Assembly (NCBI GenBank): GCA_014841595.1
Contig: JACYUE010000005.1
Span: 192,983-256,982, forward strand
Source: Oxalobacteraceae sp. CFBP 8761
Lineage (GTDB): Bacteria; Pseudomonadota; Gammaproteobacteria; Burkholderiales; Burkholderiaceae_D
Direction of reading: 5' to 3'
Length of the DNA stretch: 64,000 nt
The position numbers and the translations under genes were made by a program. Positions 37,847-47,305 of the stretch are shown one piece after another (the stretch's first letter is position 1; each line of letters opens with the position of its first letter). The notes under the pieces are model-generated. The model saw only the letters and a list, made by a program, of their open reading frames with translations. It was not told the origin of the DNA and did no database searches.

Positions 37847-39163
37847 ATGCTGAAGAAAAAAAATCTCACGGGCTTGATTGCCGCTTCTCTTACGACACTG
37901 CTGGCCGCGTGCGGCAGTACGCCCCTGCCACCCGATACCGGTTGTGGCATGCCAGGCGGATTGTGCGGCCCAGGCGCGTCAGTGACAAGTGGTGCGCCTG
38001 TCGCACCTGCCGAATCTGCTTATACACCACCTGCGCCGCGTTCCGATAGCGGTGTCCAGACCAGTCCGGTCGAATTGCCACCGAGCGCCGACGGCAGCAC
38101 GCCAAGTGCGGCGGTCGCGCCAAGCGGCCCCACGGTCCGTGTCGCGCTGCTCCTGCCCCTTGAATCGCAGGCGCTGGCCCAGCCGGCCGAAGCAGTACGC
38201 GCCGGCTTCATGGCCGCGTACGACCAGCAACGCGGCGGCGTTACCGTCAACCTCGTGCCCACCGGCGACTCGTCGCAAGCCGCACTTGACGCCTACCGCA
38301 TGGCGGCCGCCGAGAACGACATCGTGGTAGGCCCGCTCGCGCGTCCTGCCGTGGCGGCCCTGGCCACGAGCGGCGCCGTCACCAAGCCGACCATCGCGCT
38401 GAACCACCCGCAGGTGGCGTCCGCGCTGCCGTCCAAGATGCTCGTCATCGGCTTGTCGCTCGAAGAGGAAGCGCGCCAGGTAGCCGACTGGGCTGCCGGT
38501 GAGCAACCGTCCGGCCAGGCACTGGTGCTGACCGGCCGCGCTACCTGGCAGCAACGCCTGTCGGGCGCCTTCAGCGCGCGCTGGTCCGAGCTGGGCCGCA
38601 CCCAGACCACGGTCGAGCTGCCCAATGCGGGCGGCTATGTCGACGGCAATGCGCTGGCCGACCTGCGCGCGCGCCTGCAATCGCAGCCGCCGCAACTGGT
38701 CTACGCGGCGCTCGACGCCAACAGCCTGCGCCAGGTCCGCAGCGCGCTCGGCACCTCGATGCCTACGTATGGCACGGCCTCGGTCAACCCGGGTCGCGAC
38801 CCGGCCAGCATCCCGCCTGAGCTGGTCGGCGTGCGCATCCTCGACCTGCCATGGACCGTCCAGGCCGATCACCCGGCCGTGGCAAGCTACCCGAGCTGGA
38901 GCAGCGGCGGCCAGGGCCTCGACCTGCAACGCCTGTACGCGCTGGGCATCGACGCCTACCGCATCGCGCGCGAACTGTCGCTGCGCCCGTCCGGCGCATT
39001 CGAGCTCGACGGCGCCACGGGCCGCCTGTCGATCGACATGGGGCAAGGCGCACGCGCGTTCCGCCGCGTCGAAACCGGCGTCGTCGTGCGGGATGCGATG
39101 CCTGGCGCCGATGGCGCCGCCGTGACCGGCCGCGTCTTCGAAGCGGTCTCCACCGGCCAGTAA
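37847..39163 (+). CDS. lpoA: Penicillin-binding protein activator LpoA-type lipoprotein (LppC family)
   Basis: This 438-residue outer-membrane lipoprotein has lipidated Cys22 (LLAAC), a Pro/Ser-rich linker to about residue 95 and a periplasmic-binding-like domain with VRVALLLPLESQALAQPAEA at its start. In E. coli LpoA activates PBP1a. This protein lacks the long N-terminal TPR domain of that LpoA, as in other betaproteobacteria. It is adjacent to yraN and divergent from rsmI, the conserved locus. Confidence 0.85.
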   Translation: MLKKKNLTGLIAASLTTLLAACGSTPLPPDTGCGMPGGLCGPGASVTSGAPVAPAESAYTPPAPRSDSGVQTSPVELPPSADGSTPSAAVAPSGPTVRVALLLPLESQALAQPAEAVRAGFMAAYDQQRGGVTVNLVPTGDSSQAALDAYRMAAAENDIVVGPLARPAVAALATSGAVTKPTIALNHPQVASALPSKMLVIGLSLEEEARQVADWAAGEQPSGQALVLTGRATWQQRLSGAFSARWSELGRTQTTVELPNAGGYVDGNALADLRARLQSQPPQLVYAALDANSLRQVRSALGTSMPTYGTASVNPGRDPASIPPELVGVRILDLPWTVQADHPAVASYPSWSSGGQGLDLQRLYALGIDAYRIARELSLRPSGAFELDGATGRLSIDMGQGARAFRRVETGVVVRDAMPGADGAAVTGRVFEAVSTGQ

Positions 39164-39164
39164 T

Positions 39165-39524
39165 ATGTGGCCCGGGCGCCTGTCTCAACGGCAGGCCCAG
39201 GGCCACCAGTATGAACTTGCCGCCAGCGCCTACCTGCGCCGCCACAGGCTGGCGCCGGTGGAAGAAAACTTTCGCTGCAAGGGCGGCGAAATCGACCTGA
39301 TCATGCGCGACGGCGCCACCCTCGTGTTCGTCGAAGTGCGCCAGCGCGCCAGCAGCAGACAGGGCGGCGCCGCAGCCAGCATCACGCCGGCCAAGATCCG
39401 GCGCCTGGTCTGCGCGGCCCAGGTGTACCTGCTGCGCTTTCCCGTCACCCCGCCCTGCCGCTTCGACGTCATCGCCATCGACGGCGAACACATCGAGTGG
39501 CTGCAGAACGTGATTGAAGTGTAA
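39165..39524 (+). CDS. yraN: YraN family (UPF0102) endonuclease-like protein
   Basis: This 119-residue protein of the UPF0102 family has a PD-(D/E)xK-like nuclease fold. The core EENFRCKGGEIDLIMRDG plus FVEVRQRASSRQGGAAASI carries the candidate catalytic residues. Its function is unproven. It follows lpoA by one base, so it is translated from the same message. Confidence 0.88.
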   Translation: MWPGRLSQRQAQGHQYELAASAYLRRHRLAPVEENFRCKGGEIDLIMRDGATLVFVEVRQRASSRQGGAAASITPAKIRRLVCAAQVYLLRFPVTPPCRFDVIAIDGEHIEWLQNVIEV

Positions 39525-39580
39525 GCAATTTTTACCGACCTTGCCCAGTGCCCCTTGCTACTACACTATAATCCTCGGCT

Positions 39581-40177
39581 ATGAATACACAACGCATCCT
39601 CGCTCACTTCCAGGAGAGCGCTGACCTGAAGATGAGGTCGGCTGCAACCCTGGCTCCCCACATTTCGCAGGCGGTCGAACTCATGTTCGGCGCCCTGTCC
39701 AATGGCAACAAGATCCTGGCCTGCGGTAACGGCGGTTCGGCCGCCGACTGCCAGCACTTTGCCGCCGAGCTGGTCGGGCGCTTCGAACGCGAGCGCTTCC
39801 CGCTTCCGGCCATCGCGCTGACCACCGATACGTCGATCCTGACCGCCGTTGGCAACGACTACAGCTTCCGCGAAATCTATTCCAAGCAGGTGCAGGCCTT
39901 CGGTCAGGCCGGCGACATCCTGCTGGCCATTTCCACTTCGGGCAACTCGGGCAATGTGCTCGCTGCGGTCGAAGCGGCGCTCGAGCGCGAAATGCGCATC
40001 GTGGCGTTTACAGGCAAGGACGGCGGCCAGTTGGCCAAGCTGCTGACCGACGCCGACGTCCACGTCAACGTCCCGCATTCGCGCACCGCGCGGATCCAGG
40101 AAGTTCACCTGTGCGCCATTCACTGCATCTGCGACGGTATCGACGTCGCGCTGTTCGGAGGAGACGAGAATGCGTAA
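39581..40177 (+). CDS. diaA: SIS-domain protein DiaA / phosphoheptose isomerase-like
   Basis: This 198-residue single SIS domain protein has [20 protein letters not shown] and [20 protein letters not shown]. Its position between yraN and the BON lipoprotein gene identifies the DiaA group, which promotes DnaA assembly at the replication origin. The sequence also resembles GmhA, so sugar isomerase activity cannot be excluded. TATAAT at 39567-39572 is a probable -10 element just before the gene. Its end overlaps the next start by eight bases. Confidence 0.88.
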   Translation: MNTQRILAHFQESADLKMRSAATLAPHISQAVELMFGALSNGNKILACGNGGSAADCQHFAAELVGRFERERFPLPAIALTTDTSILTAVGNDYSFREIYSKQVQAFGQAGDILLAISTSGNSGNVLAAVEAALEREMRIVAFTGKDGGQLAKLLTDADVHVNVPHSRTARIQEVHLCAIHCICDGIDVALFGGDENA

Positions 40178-40817
40178 TACCCGCCGGCCCATGGCCGTGC
40201 TGTTGACGAAAGTCGTTCTGGGCTCGGCCCTTTTGGCATCGCTGTCGGGCTGCTTTGGCCTGATCGTCGGCGCCGGGATCGGCAGCGCCGTCTCGGCGGT
40301 CGACCGCCGCACGCTGGGCGCCCAGACCGAAGACAAGTCGGTCACGGTCAAGGCCGAGATCAAGATGCGCGAAGTCACGAATGGCAACGGCAACATCAAC
40401 GTCACGAGCTTCAACCGCAAGGTGCTGCTTACCGGCGAAGTGCGCGACGAGGCCATGAAGGCCGCGGCCGAGCGCGAAGTGCGCAAGATCGAGAACGTCG
40501 TGTCGGTCATCAACGAGCTGAAGATTTCGGGTTCGTCGAGCTACACGTCGCGCTCGAACGATGCGCTCATCACCACCAAGGTCAAGGCCAGCCTGGTCGA
40601 CATGAAGACCGTGTCGGCGATCTCGTTCAAGGTCACGACCGAACGCGGCGTGGTCTACCTGATGGGTCTTGTGACCCCGCGCGAAGGCAATATCGCTGCC
40701 GATGTCGCCAAGGGCGTCTCGGGCGTGACGAGCGTGGTGAAGATCTTCGAATACATCAGCGAAGAAGACGCACGCGCCAAGCAGACCAACGCACAGAACG
40801 CACCGCAGGGTTCCTGA
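40170..40817 (+). CDS. BON-domain lipoprotein (DolP/YraP-like)
   Basis: This 215-residue protein has a lipoprotein signal with Cys28 (LASLSGC) and two BON domains (about residues 50-120 and 125-200) marked by [19 protein letters not shown] and [18 protein letters not shown]. DolP supports outer-membrane integrity in E. coli, and its gene follows diaA there as here. The start overlaps the diaA end. A strong terminator follows. Confidence 0.88.
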   Translation: MRNTRRPMAVLLTKVVLGSALLASLSGCFGLIVGAGIGSAVSAVDRRTLGAQTEDKSVTVKAEIKMREVTNGNGNINVTSFNRKVLLTGEVRDEAMKAAAEREVRKIENVVSVINELKISGSSSYTSRSNDALITTKVKASLVDMKTVSAISFKVTTERGVVYLMGLVTPREGNIAADVAKGVSGVTSVVKIFEYISEEDARAKQTNAQNAPQGS

Positions 40818-40841
40818 ACCCCGGGTGCATCCGCACCATGC

Positions 40842-40881
40842 AAAAAAGCGGCAGGGCTATAATGGCCCTGCCGCTTTTTTT
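40842..40881. terminator. Strong bidirectional hairpin terminator
   Basis: GCGGCAGGGC (40848-40857) and GCCCTGCCGC (40865-40874) make a perfect 10-bp stem with six A before and seven T after. It ends the yraN-diaA-BON transcript. The loop happens to contain TATAAT. Confidence 0.9.
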
Positions 40882-40896
40882 ATTCGATCGCCGACC

Positions 40897-41415
40897 ATGA
40901 CCGCATCCACACCTTCCCGCTCCTGGATCAAGCCTGCCGCCATCGGCGCCGTCGTGCTGGCGCTGGCCGGTATCGGCTACGCGTCGCTGGCCAGCAGCAC
41001 GCCGGCCCCGGACGTCACGTTCATCAGCATCGCCGGCGACAAGGTGTCGACGCAGTCGCTGCGCGGCAAAGTCGTGATGGTCAACTTCTGGGCCACCTCG
41101 TGCGTCACCTGCGTCAAGGAGATGCCCGAGATGGTCGCGACCTACAACAAGTACAAGGCCCAAGGCCTGGAATTCGTCGCCGTCGCGATGCAGTACGACC
41201 GGCCCGACTACGTGCTGAACTTCGCCGAGCAGCGCAAGCTGCCATTTACCGTGGCGCTTGATTCGGCGGGCGACATTGCGCGCCAGTTCGGCGACGTCAC
41301 GCTCACGCCCACTACCTTCCTGATCGACAAGCAGGGCCGCATCATCAAGACCTATGTCGGCACGCCTGACTTCGGCGCGGTGCACAAGCTGATCGAGAAA
41401 GAGCTGGCCGGCTGA
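40897..41415 (+). CDS. TlpA/ResA-type membrane-anchored thioredoxin
   Basis: This 172-residue protein has an N-terminal membrane anchor (about residues 12-31) and a periplasmic thioredoxin fold of the AhpC/TSA-Redoxin type. The redox motif is WATSCVTC (Cys69, Cys72) and the cis-Pro is in LTPTTFLID. It probably reduces periplasmic disulfides, for example in cytochrome c maturation. It starts just after the terminator at 40842-40881. Confidence 0.9.
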   Translation: MTASTPSRSWIKPAAIGAVVLALAGIGYASLASSTPAPDVTFISIAGDKVSTQSLRGKVVMVNFWATSCVTCVKEMPEMVATYNKYKAQGLEFVAVAMQYDRPDYVLNFAEQRKLPFTVALDSAGDIARQFGDVTLTPTTFLIDKQGRIIKTYVGTPDFGAVHKLIEKELAG

Positions 41416-41421
41416 TCCTGG

Positions 41422-41844
41422 TTATGCTTTCGGATACAGGATCATCTGCGTGCAGCGAAACAGCGCGATGGTCTTGCCGCTGGCCTTGTCCGTGACGGTG
41501 GCGTCCCAGATCTGCGTCGTGCGGCCCAGGTGCACGGCGGTGGCGACGCAGGCGATGGTACCTTCGCGCGCGGTGCCCAGGTGGTTCGATTTCAATTCGA
41601 TCGTCGTGAAGTTCTGCGCGCCTTCCGGCAGATTGCTGATGCAGCCATAGCCGGCGCAGGTATCGGCCAGCGTGACCACGCTGCCGGCGTGCAGGTAGCC
41701 GTTCGGCGCCAGCAGGTGCGGCGCGACCGGCATCTCGGCGGCCAGCTTGCCAGGGCTGACCTCCGTAATCTGGATGCCCAGGTGGCCGGGCAGGTACGTT
41801 GCGCCGAAGGTGTTGAAGGCGTCGGTGGTATGCGGGATGCTCAT
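41422..41844 (-). CDS. PaaI-family hotdog thioesterase
   Basis: This 140-residue hotdog-fold protein has FGATYLPGHLGIQITEVSPG at the start, the active-site region LLAPNGYLHAGSVVTLADTC and the strand NFTTIELKSNHLGTAREG. Family members hydrolyse acyl-CoA or aryl-CoA esters. The substrate is unknown. It is convergent with the thioredoxin gene, six bases apart. Confidence 0.86.
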   Translation of the reverse strand: MSIPHTTDAFNTFGATYLPGHLGIQITEVSPGKLAAEMPVAPHLLAPNGYLHAGSVVTLADTCAGYGCISNLPEGAQNFTTIELKSNHLGTAREGTIACVATAVHLGRTTQIWDATVTDKASGKTIALFRCTQMILYPKA

Positions 41845-41901
41845 GGGGTTGTCTCGGTGTTTTTATGAAAGCGGCATCGTACACCGAGACCATGCTTGGC
41901 G

Positions 41902-43911
41902 TCAGCGGCGCCGGCCCTCATGGTGCTTGCCACCCTTGCCGCCACTCTTTCCACCGTGCCGCTGCCGGGCCGCCGCGTTCTGCTGCTGCAGCAGCGCATC
42001 GACGCGCTCGGACGCTTCGCGCGCCAGCTCCTGCGCCAGCGAGATGCTCGGGAAGTACTCGGGCGCCCGGTACCCCAGCCACGCGTAGGCCGAATACACG
42101 CGGCACTGGTCCTCGACCTCTTGCAGGTTCATGTAGAACAGCTGCTGCGGATTGCTGTGCCCATGCAGCTTGACGACGATCTTCTTGGCCAGCGACAAGC
42201 ACCAGTGCTCCCACGCCTTCTGCAGCGCCGGCACGCGGCTCGAGATCGGCACCAGGGAGAGCATGAACTTCTCGGCCACCGACAGCGGCAGCGTGTCGAG
42301 CCACTCGGCGCGCTCGTTCTGGTCTTCGGTGATGCGCGGGTAGAAGAAGCCGTCCGGCACGTCGATATTGTGGACAAACCGCTTGAGCAGCTTGACCAGC
42401 GAGGTCTCGCCCGTCACCGACGAAATGCGGTGCAGCTGCTCGAGCGACGGCGCCACGGCGAAACCGCTGGTCGCCACGGCCGGAATTTTTTCTTTCATCA
42501 GCGAGCGCATGACCTGGTGCGTCTCGTCGTCGTAGCCGACGACGAAGCCTTCGTCGTGCACGCCGTAGCGCCCTGCCCGGCCCGCGATCTGCTTGGCCAG
42601 CGCAGCGGAGATTTCTTCTTCTTCCACGCCGTTGTACTTGACCGTGGTCGTCATCACGATGCGCGCAATCGGCATGTTCAGCCCCATCGCCAGTGCATCG
42701 GTACCAACCACGATATCGGCCTGGCCGTCGCGGAAGCGCTCGGCCTGCGCGCGGCGCACCTCGGGCGACAGGTTGCCGTAGACGGTGGCCACCGACAGCC
42801 CCTTGTCGGTGATCATGTCGCGCCACTTGAGCACCTCGCGGCGCGAGAACGCGATCACGGCGTCGCCGCGGCGCAGGTTCGACAGCTTGCGCACCGCCAT
42901 CGGTTCCATCTCCAGAGGCCCCATCCGCTTGAGCACATGCACTTCGAGCGGCACATCGAGCCGCTCGGCCAGCGCCTCGATCGCGCGCCGCGCTTCCGGC
43001 GCGCCGACCAGGTACACGACCGACGCCGGCGCGCCGCACACGGCAGCAGTCCAGGCGGCGCCGCGGTCGCGGTCGGCCAGCATCTGGATCTCGTCGATCA
43101 CGGCCACATCGATCGGCGTTTTCGAGTCGAGCATTTCGACGGTGCTGGCGACGTGCGTCGCGCCCTCGACCAGGCGCCGTTCTTCACCCGTGATCAGGCT
43201 GACCTTGATCGCTTCACCGTGCGGGCGCGCAGCCTGCAGGCGCTCGTAGTTTTCCAGGGCCAGCAGGCGCAGCGGCGCGAGGTACACGCCGCTCGGCGCC
43301 TTGGCCAGCGCTTCCATCGCGCGGTGCGTCTTGCCCGAGTTGGTGGGGCCCAAGAGCGCGATGAACTTGCGGCCCATGCGGCTGGCGACGTCGAACGAGC
43401 GCGGGTACTCGGCCAGGTTGATGCTTTCCTTGGTGCGCGCCGCGTGGCGCTCTTCGGCGTCGCGCTCGATCGCGTGGGTCAGGCGCTGCGAAATCCGCTG
43501 GAACACGTACTCGGCCGGCTCGGACGTTTGCAGCTCATCCAGCACATCGAGAAACAGCATCGGGTCGTAGCCGGCATCGTCAGCGTCGCCCGCCAGGTCG
43601 CGCACGAATTCCTCGGCGTCCTGATGCAGGCGCGCGAGATCGGCGTCACCGGTGCGCTCTTCGATCAGCGCGCGCCGCCCGGCCGCGTCCAGCTTGCGCC
43701 ACTTGCTCGGCTTGGCCAGCACGCCGCGCGACGGCACCAGGCGGTACGGCACGTGCAAGCCTTCGTAGCGCACCACGCCCGAGAAGCGCAGAAACACGCG
43801 GCCTTCCAGTTTGACCAGTTCGATGCCGCGCGCGGCCAGGTCAAGTGTGCGCTCGAGCGCGGCGTCGTCTTCGGGAATATCGGCGGGGGTGTCGTTCGGG
43901 AGAATGCTCAT
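41902..43911 (-). CDS. SUV3-type ATP-dependent RNA helicase
   Basis: This 669-residue superfamily 2 helicase has an unusual Walker A FIALLGPTNSGKTHRAMEAL (about residues 188-195) and the Walker B variant DEIQML. The second RecA domain carries IVVGTDALAMGLNMPIARIV and AGRAGRYG, and a C-terminal SUV3-like region follows. The GxTNSGKT/DEIQ combination is that of mitochondrial SUV3 and its bacterial relatives, which unwind RNA 3' to 5' with a degradosome. The last 30 residues are Gly/Lys/His/Arg-rich, probably an RNA-binding tail. Confidence 0.88.
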   Translation of the reverse strand: MSILPNDTPADIPEDDAALERTLDLAARGIELVKLEGRVFLRFSGVVRYEGLHVPYRLVPSRGVLAKPSKWRKLDAAGRRALIEERTGDADLARLHQDAEEFVRDLAGDADDAGYDPMLFLDVLDELQTSEPAEYVFQRISQRLTHAIERDAEERHAARTKESINLAEYPRSFDVASRMGRKFIALLGPTNSGKTHRAMEALAKAPSGVYLAPLRLLALENYERLQAARPHGEAIKVSLITGEERRLVEGATHVASTVEMLDSKTPIDVAVIDEIQMLADRDRGAAWTAAVCGAPASVVYLVGAPEARRAIEALAERLDVPLEVHVLKRMGPLEMEPMAVRKLSNLRRGDAVIAFSRREVLKWRDMITDKGLSVATVYGNLSPEVRRAQAERFRDGQADIVVGTDALAMGLNMPIARIVMTTTVKYNGVEEEEISAALAKQIAGRAGRYGVHDEGFVVGYDDETHQVMRSLMKEKIPAVATSGFAVAPSLEQLHRISSVTGETSLVKLLKRFVHNIDVPDGFFYPRITEDQNERAEWLDTLPLSVAEKFMLSLVPISSRVPALQKAWEHWCLSLAKKIVVKLHGHSNPQQLFYMNLQEVEDQCRVYSAYAWLGYRAPEYFPSISLAQELAREASERVDALLQQQNAAARQRHGGKSGGKGGKHHEGRRR

Positions 43912-44010
43912 GGCTGGCTGCGCAAAAATCGGTTGCCGCTACTATATCGCGGATGCGAATCACGCACGGCCACTGGCCAATTTCCTGTCGCGCTACCAGC
44001 CGCCGTCGCG

Positions 44011-44793
44011 TTACAGCACCGCCGTGTAGATGGTTTTGCCAGCCAGGCCCATCATGAACAACCCGAATCCCCGGCGCAGCACCAATGTCGGCAGTGCCGC
44101 CGCCGCCCACACGCCGAACCTGGACGCCACCACCGCACACACGCTCATCACCAGCAGCGCATGCAGGTCGATATAGCCCCAGCGCCAGTCGTGCGGTGCG
44201 CCGGCAGTCACGCCGAAGCCGATCATCGCGCCCAGCGAGATGGGCAGGATGACGCCGGTGGCGGTGCCGATCGCACGGCGAATCGGTAATCCGACGTGGG
44301 TCAGGAAGAACGTGATGACCGAAGCGCCCCCCATTCCCGCCAACGAATACGCCACGCCTGACACTACGCCAGCGGCCACCCGGAAGCGCACGAAGGCCAC
44401 CGACACCATCCCGTCATGCTCGCGCTGGATCAGCAACTTGAACCCGAAATAGGCCAGCATCAGCGCCAGGCCAAGCGCAAGCCAGACGCCCGGTATGCGC
44501 GTTGCCACCAGGGCGCCTGCCGTCGCCCCCAGGCCTGCCGGAATGAACAGTTTCTTCAGCCAGACAAAATCGACATTGCCACGTTCACAGTGACTCAGAA
44601 ATGACGCCATGCCGGTGAATGCCATGGTGGCGAGTGAAGTACCGAATGCGAGGCGAATTGCCTCGTTATTCTCCATGCCGCCACTTTGATACAGATACAT
44701 CAGCACTGGAATAACAATCGCGCCACCGCCAATGCCGAATATCCCTGCCATAAAACCTGCGGCAACGCCCGCTGCGATCAGATTGAATAACAT
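44011..44793 (-). CDS. TauE/SafE family (sulfite exporter-type) membrane protein
   Basis: This 260-residue inner-membrane protein has about eight hydrophobic segments and the duplicated family signature AGIFGIGGGAIVIPVLMYL and YSLAGMGGASVITFFLTH. Such proteins export small organosulfur or sulfite anions, but the substrate here is unknown. A GTG two codons earlier is an alternative start. It is preceded by a 445-bp gene-free, partly AT-rich region. Confidence 0.88.
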   Translation of the reverse strand: MLFNLIAAGVAAGFMAGIFGIGGGAIVIPVLMYLYQSGGMENNEAIRLAFGTSLATMAFTGMASFLSHCERGNVDFVWLKKLFIPAGLGATAGALVATRIPGVWLALGLALMLAYFGFKLLIQREHDGMVSVAFVRFRVAAGVVSGVAYSLAGMGGASVITFFLTHVGLPIRRAIGTATGVILPISLGAMIGFGVTAGAPHDWRWGYIDLHALLVMSVCAVVASRFGVWAAAALPTLVLRRGFGLFMMGLAGKTIYTAVL

Positions 44794-44799
44794 GGGCAC

Positions 44800-45244
44800 T
44801 TTTCATTTGAACGAACGGGAATGCGTCTGCATGAACGCACGCGTTAAAGCGTGCCGCCAATTTGAACTTTATTCAATATAATCAGACTGCTGAAGCCAGA
44901 CTATATTAGCATCGCGACGAACGTTATTCCATTTCCTCCGCATATCAGCCAAATATATAAATTACATGCTTCGAGCATTATTTAATATTATGAGAGATTA
45001 TATTCAGCAAGAATCAAGCGTCCAGAGTCGAATGCCGCACCCGTGCTGCAACGGCGGTCTTTGATAACGAGAGCGAAGGAAGGAACGGGGACATACGACC
45101 CGGCACAGAGGATCGTCGCGCAGGGAGCACGACGGCTGCGGGGTCAAGGGAGGGGTTCCGCCGACATTGCTGCGGCGGTGTATGAGACGGTGCGACCTGC
45201 CTTCGCCGGCACGTGATGGCCGGCTGAAGGCAGTTTGGGGCAGC
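44800..45244. other. Gene-free spacer with an AT-rich half
   Basis: No convincing gene is seen. The part 44860-45015 is far more AT-rich than the rest of the window and should hold the promoter of the TauE-type gene. The part 45016-45244 is GC-rich, with an 11-base match to the REP arm of the 60.5-kb cluster (CAGAGTCGAAT at 45023-45033), an inverted repeat CCGCCG/CGGCGG near 45158-45178 and the hairpin after lipA. Confidence 0.6.
45197..45233 (-). terminator. Hairpin downstream of lipA
   Basis: CTGCCTTC-GCCGGC (45197-45210) pairs with GCCGGC-T-GAAGGCAG (45219-45233), one base bulged, starting 12 bases after the lipA stop. There is no clear T-run, so it is a probable but weak terminator or an mRNA end-protecting structure. 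Confidence 0.5.
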
Positions 45245-46237
45245 TTACGCCGCCACGCCCGCGTTGTGCGCCTGCTGGTCGGCGTGATACGACGAACGCA
45301 CCATCGCACCGACCGCTGCGTGCACGAAGCCCATCTCGTAGGCTTTTTCTTCGAACATCTTGAAGACATCCGGGTGCACGTAGCGGCGCACCGGCAGGTG
45401 CGAATTGGTCGGCGCCAGGTACTGGCCGATCGTGAGCATGTCGATGTCGTGATCGCGCATGTCCTGCATCACCTGCAGGATTTCTTCATCGGTCTCGCCC
45501 AGGCCGACCATGATGCCCGACTTGGTGACCGCGCTCGGGTACATCTTCTTGAAGTCGCGCAGCAGCACCAGCGAGTGCGTGTAGTCGGCGCCCGGACGGG
45601 CTTCCTTGTACAGGCGCGGCACGGTTTCCAGGTTGTGGTTCATCACGTCGGGCAGGCCGTCGGCGAAGATGTTCAGTGCTTTCTCGAGGCGGCCGCGGAA
45701 GTCGGGCACCAGCACTTCGATCTTGGTGCCCGGGCTCGAGGCGCGCGTTTTCTGGATGCACTCGACAAAGTGGCCGGCGCCGCCGTCACGCAGGTCGTCG
45801 CGGTCGACCGACGTGATCACGACGTACGACAGGCGCAGCGCAGCGATGGTCTTGGCCAGGTTGGCCGGCTCGTTGATGTCGAGCGGGTCAGGACGACCGT
45901 GGCCGACGTCGCAGAACGGGCAGCGGCGGGTGCACTTGTCGCCCATGATCATGAACGTCGCGGTGCCCTTGCCGAAGCATTCGCCGATGTTCGGGCAGCT
46001 CGCTTCTTCGCACACGGTCACCAGGTTGTTGGCGCGCAGGATGTCCTTGATTTCGTAGAAGCGCGACGAGGCGGTGGCCGCCTTGACGCGGATCCAGTCG
46101 GGCTTTTTCAGGCGTTCCATCTCGGCGATCGGCACGATCTTGATCGGGATGCGCGAGGTCTTGCTGGCGCCTTTTTGCTTTTCGCTGGCGTTGTAGGCGG
46201 CTGCGGCGGCGACGCCGGTATCGATTTCGGAAGTCAT
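45245..46237 (-). CDS. lipA: Lipoyl synthase
   Basis: This 330-residue radical-SAM enzyme inserts two sulfurs into protein-bound octanoyl groups. Both iron-sulfur cluster motifs are intact: [13 protein letters not shown] for the auxiliary cluster and [13 protein letters not shown] for the radical-SAM cluster. [17 protein letters not shown] is also typical. The ATG overlaps the lipB stop by four bases. Confidence 0.96.
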   Translation of the reverse strand: MTSEIDTGVAAAAAYNASEKQKGASKTSRIPIKIVPIAEMERLKKPDWIRVKAATASSRFYEIKDILRANNLVTVCEEASCPNIGECFGKGTATFMIMGDKCTRRCPFCDVGHGRPDPLDINEPANLAKTIAALRLSYVVITSVDRDDLRDGGAGHFVECIQKTRASSPGTKIEVLVPDFRGRLEKALNIFADGLPDVMNHNLETVPRLYKEARPGADYTHSLVLLRDFKKMYPSAVTKSGIMVGLGETDEEILQVMQDMRDHDIDMLTIGQYLAPTNSHLPVRRYVHPDVFKMFEEKAYEMGFVHAAVGAMVRSSYHADQQAHNAGVAA

Positions 46238-46941
46238 AGGCTCGTTGCCCTCGCGGGGCTGTCAGTTGATTTGTTCGGGTCTGGCTGGACGCCCTCGGGT
46301 GCCAGCTGATCGACCAGGGCCTGGGCCAGCGCCCGCTGTACATCGTGCAGCGGCGCCTCGACGCCCATCGTGCGCATATCGACTGTGACCAGTCCGGAGT
46401 AACCGCACGGATTGATCCAGGTGAACGGGGCCAGGTCCATCGCCACGTTCAGCGATACGCCATGGTAGGTGCAACCATTGCCGCGTACTTTCAGGCCCAG
46501 CGCAGCGATCTTGGCGCCTTTGCGCGGACCGTCTGCGATATAGATGCCGGGTGCACCGGCAACGCGCTCACCGCCAAGATTATACGCCCCTAACACATCG
46601 ATCACCGCCTGTTCGATTTTTTCCACAAACTGGCGCGCGTACAGCTTGCCGCCCGGCTTGTTGCGGCGCAGGTCCATTAACAGATAGATCACGACCTGGC
46701 CCGGGCCATGGAAGGTCACTTCGCCGCCACGGTCGGTCTGGATGACCGGGATGTCGTGCGGGGCCAGCACGTGTTCGCGGTCGGCGCCCAGGCCCAGCGT
46801 AAACACGGGCGGATGCTCGACGATCCACAGCTCGTCGCGCGATTCGGGCGTGCGCGCATCGGTGAAGGCGCGCATCGCGGCGAAGGTGGGCTCGTAATCG
46901 GCCTGGCCGAGGTCACGAATCAGGGTGGAGGTCGCTGACAT
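46234..46941 (-). CDS. lipB: Octanoyl-[ACP]:protein N-octanoyltransferase
   Basis: This 235-residue enzyme moves octanoyl from ACP to lipoyl domains. Visible are [20 protein letters not shown], the catalytic Lys in [15 protein letters not shown] and the catalytic Cys in NPCGYSG. The ATG at 46941 is preferred over a TTG three codons upstream. It lies between ybeD and lipA in a single minus-strand operon. Confidence 0.94.
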   Translation of the reverse strand: MSATSTLIRDLGQADYEPTFAAMRAFTDARTPESRDELWIVEHPPVFTLGLGADREHVLAPHDIPVIQTDRGGEVTFHGPGQVVIYLLMDLRRNKPGGKLYARQFVEKIEQAVIDVLGAYNLGGERVAGAPGIYIADGPRKGAKIAALGLKVRGNGCTYHGVSLNVAMDLAPFTWINPCGYSGLVTVDMRTMGVEAPLHDVQRALAQALVDQLAPEGVQPDPNKSTDSPARATSL

Positions 46942-46956
46942 CTGGGGCAAACGCCG

Positions 46957-47223
46957 TTACAGGACCATCTTGACCATCGGATGCGTCGACAGCGTGCGGT
47001 ACACCTCGTCGAGCATTTCGCGGCTGGTGGCGCGGATGGTCACGGTCAGGCCCGTGTAGTTGCCCTTGGTTGATGGCCGGGTTTCCAGCTTGCTCTCGTC
47101 GAAGGTGGGATCGAGCTGGGTCACCAGCGCCACGATGGTCGGGGCGAAGTCGATGTGGCTCGCGCCCATCACCTTGATCGGGAAGTCGCTCGGGTATTCG
47201 ATGAGGGAATCTTTGGGGTCCAT
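46957..47223 (-). CDS. ybeD: YbeD family protein (DUF493)
   Basis: This 88-residue protein of the YbeD/DUF493 family has YPSDFPIKVMGASH at the N terminus, the ferredoxin-like core and the C-terminal YRTLSTHPMVKMVL. A regulatory (ACT-like) role in lipoate metabolism is suspected because it is conserved upstream of lipB. The ATG 18 bases into the longer frame is chosen as it gives MDPKDSLIEYP. Confidence 0.9.
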   Translation of the reverse strand: MDPKDSLIEYPSDFPIKVMGASHIDFAPTIVALVTQLDPTFDESKLETRPSTKGNYTGLTVTIRATSREMLDEVYRTLSTHPMVKMVL

Positions 47224-47305
47224 GGCTGTAATCCTGTGCAAAAGCGCATTGTAGCCAATACCGGCGGTTTCGCCCTGAGGGTGGGCTGAAAACCGCCGGT
47301 TTCAG

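Noticed and set aside
40858..40864. TATAAT at 40858 as a promoter for the thioredoxin gene
   Set aside because: It is the loop of a strong terminator hairpin and has no -35 at proper spacing, so coincidence is more likely.
41896..44289. A 797-codon plus-strand frame opposite the helicase gene
   Set aside because: Low-complexity Arg/His/Gln-rich sequence without motifs; the minus strand encodes a complete helicase with intact Walker and RNA-binding motifs.
45023..45033. CAGAGTCGAAT, an 11-base match to the family 2 REP arm
   Set aside because: It is too short and lacks the GGGT start and any inverted partner; kept only as a possible remnant in the spacer entry.
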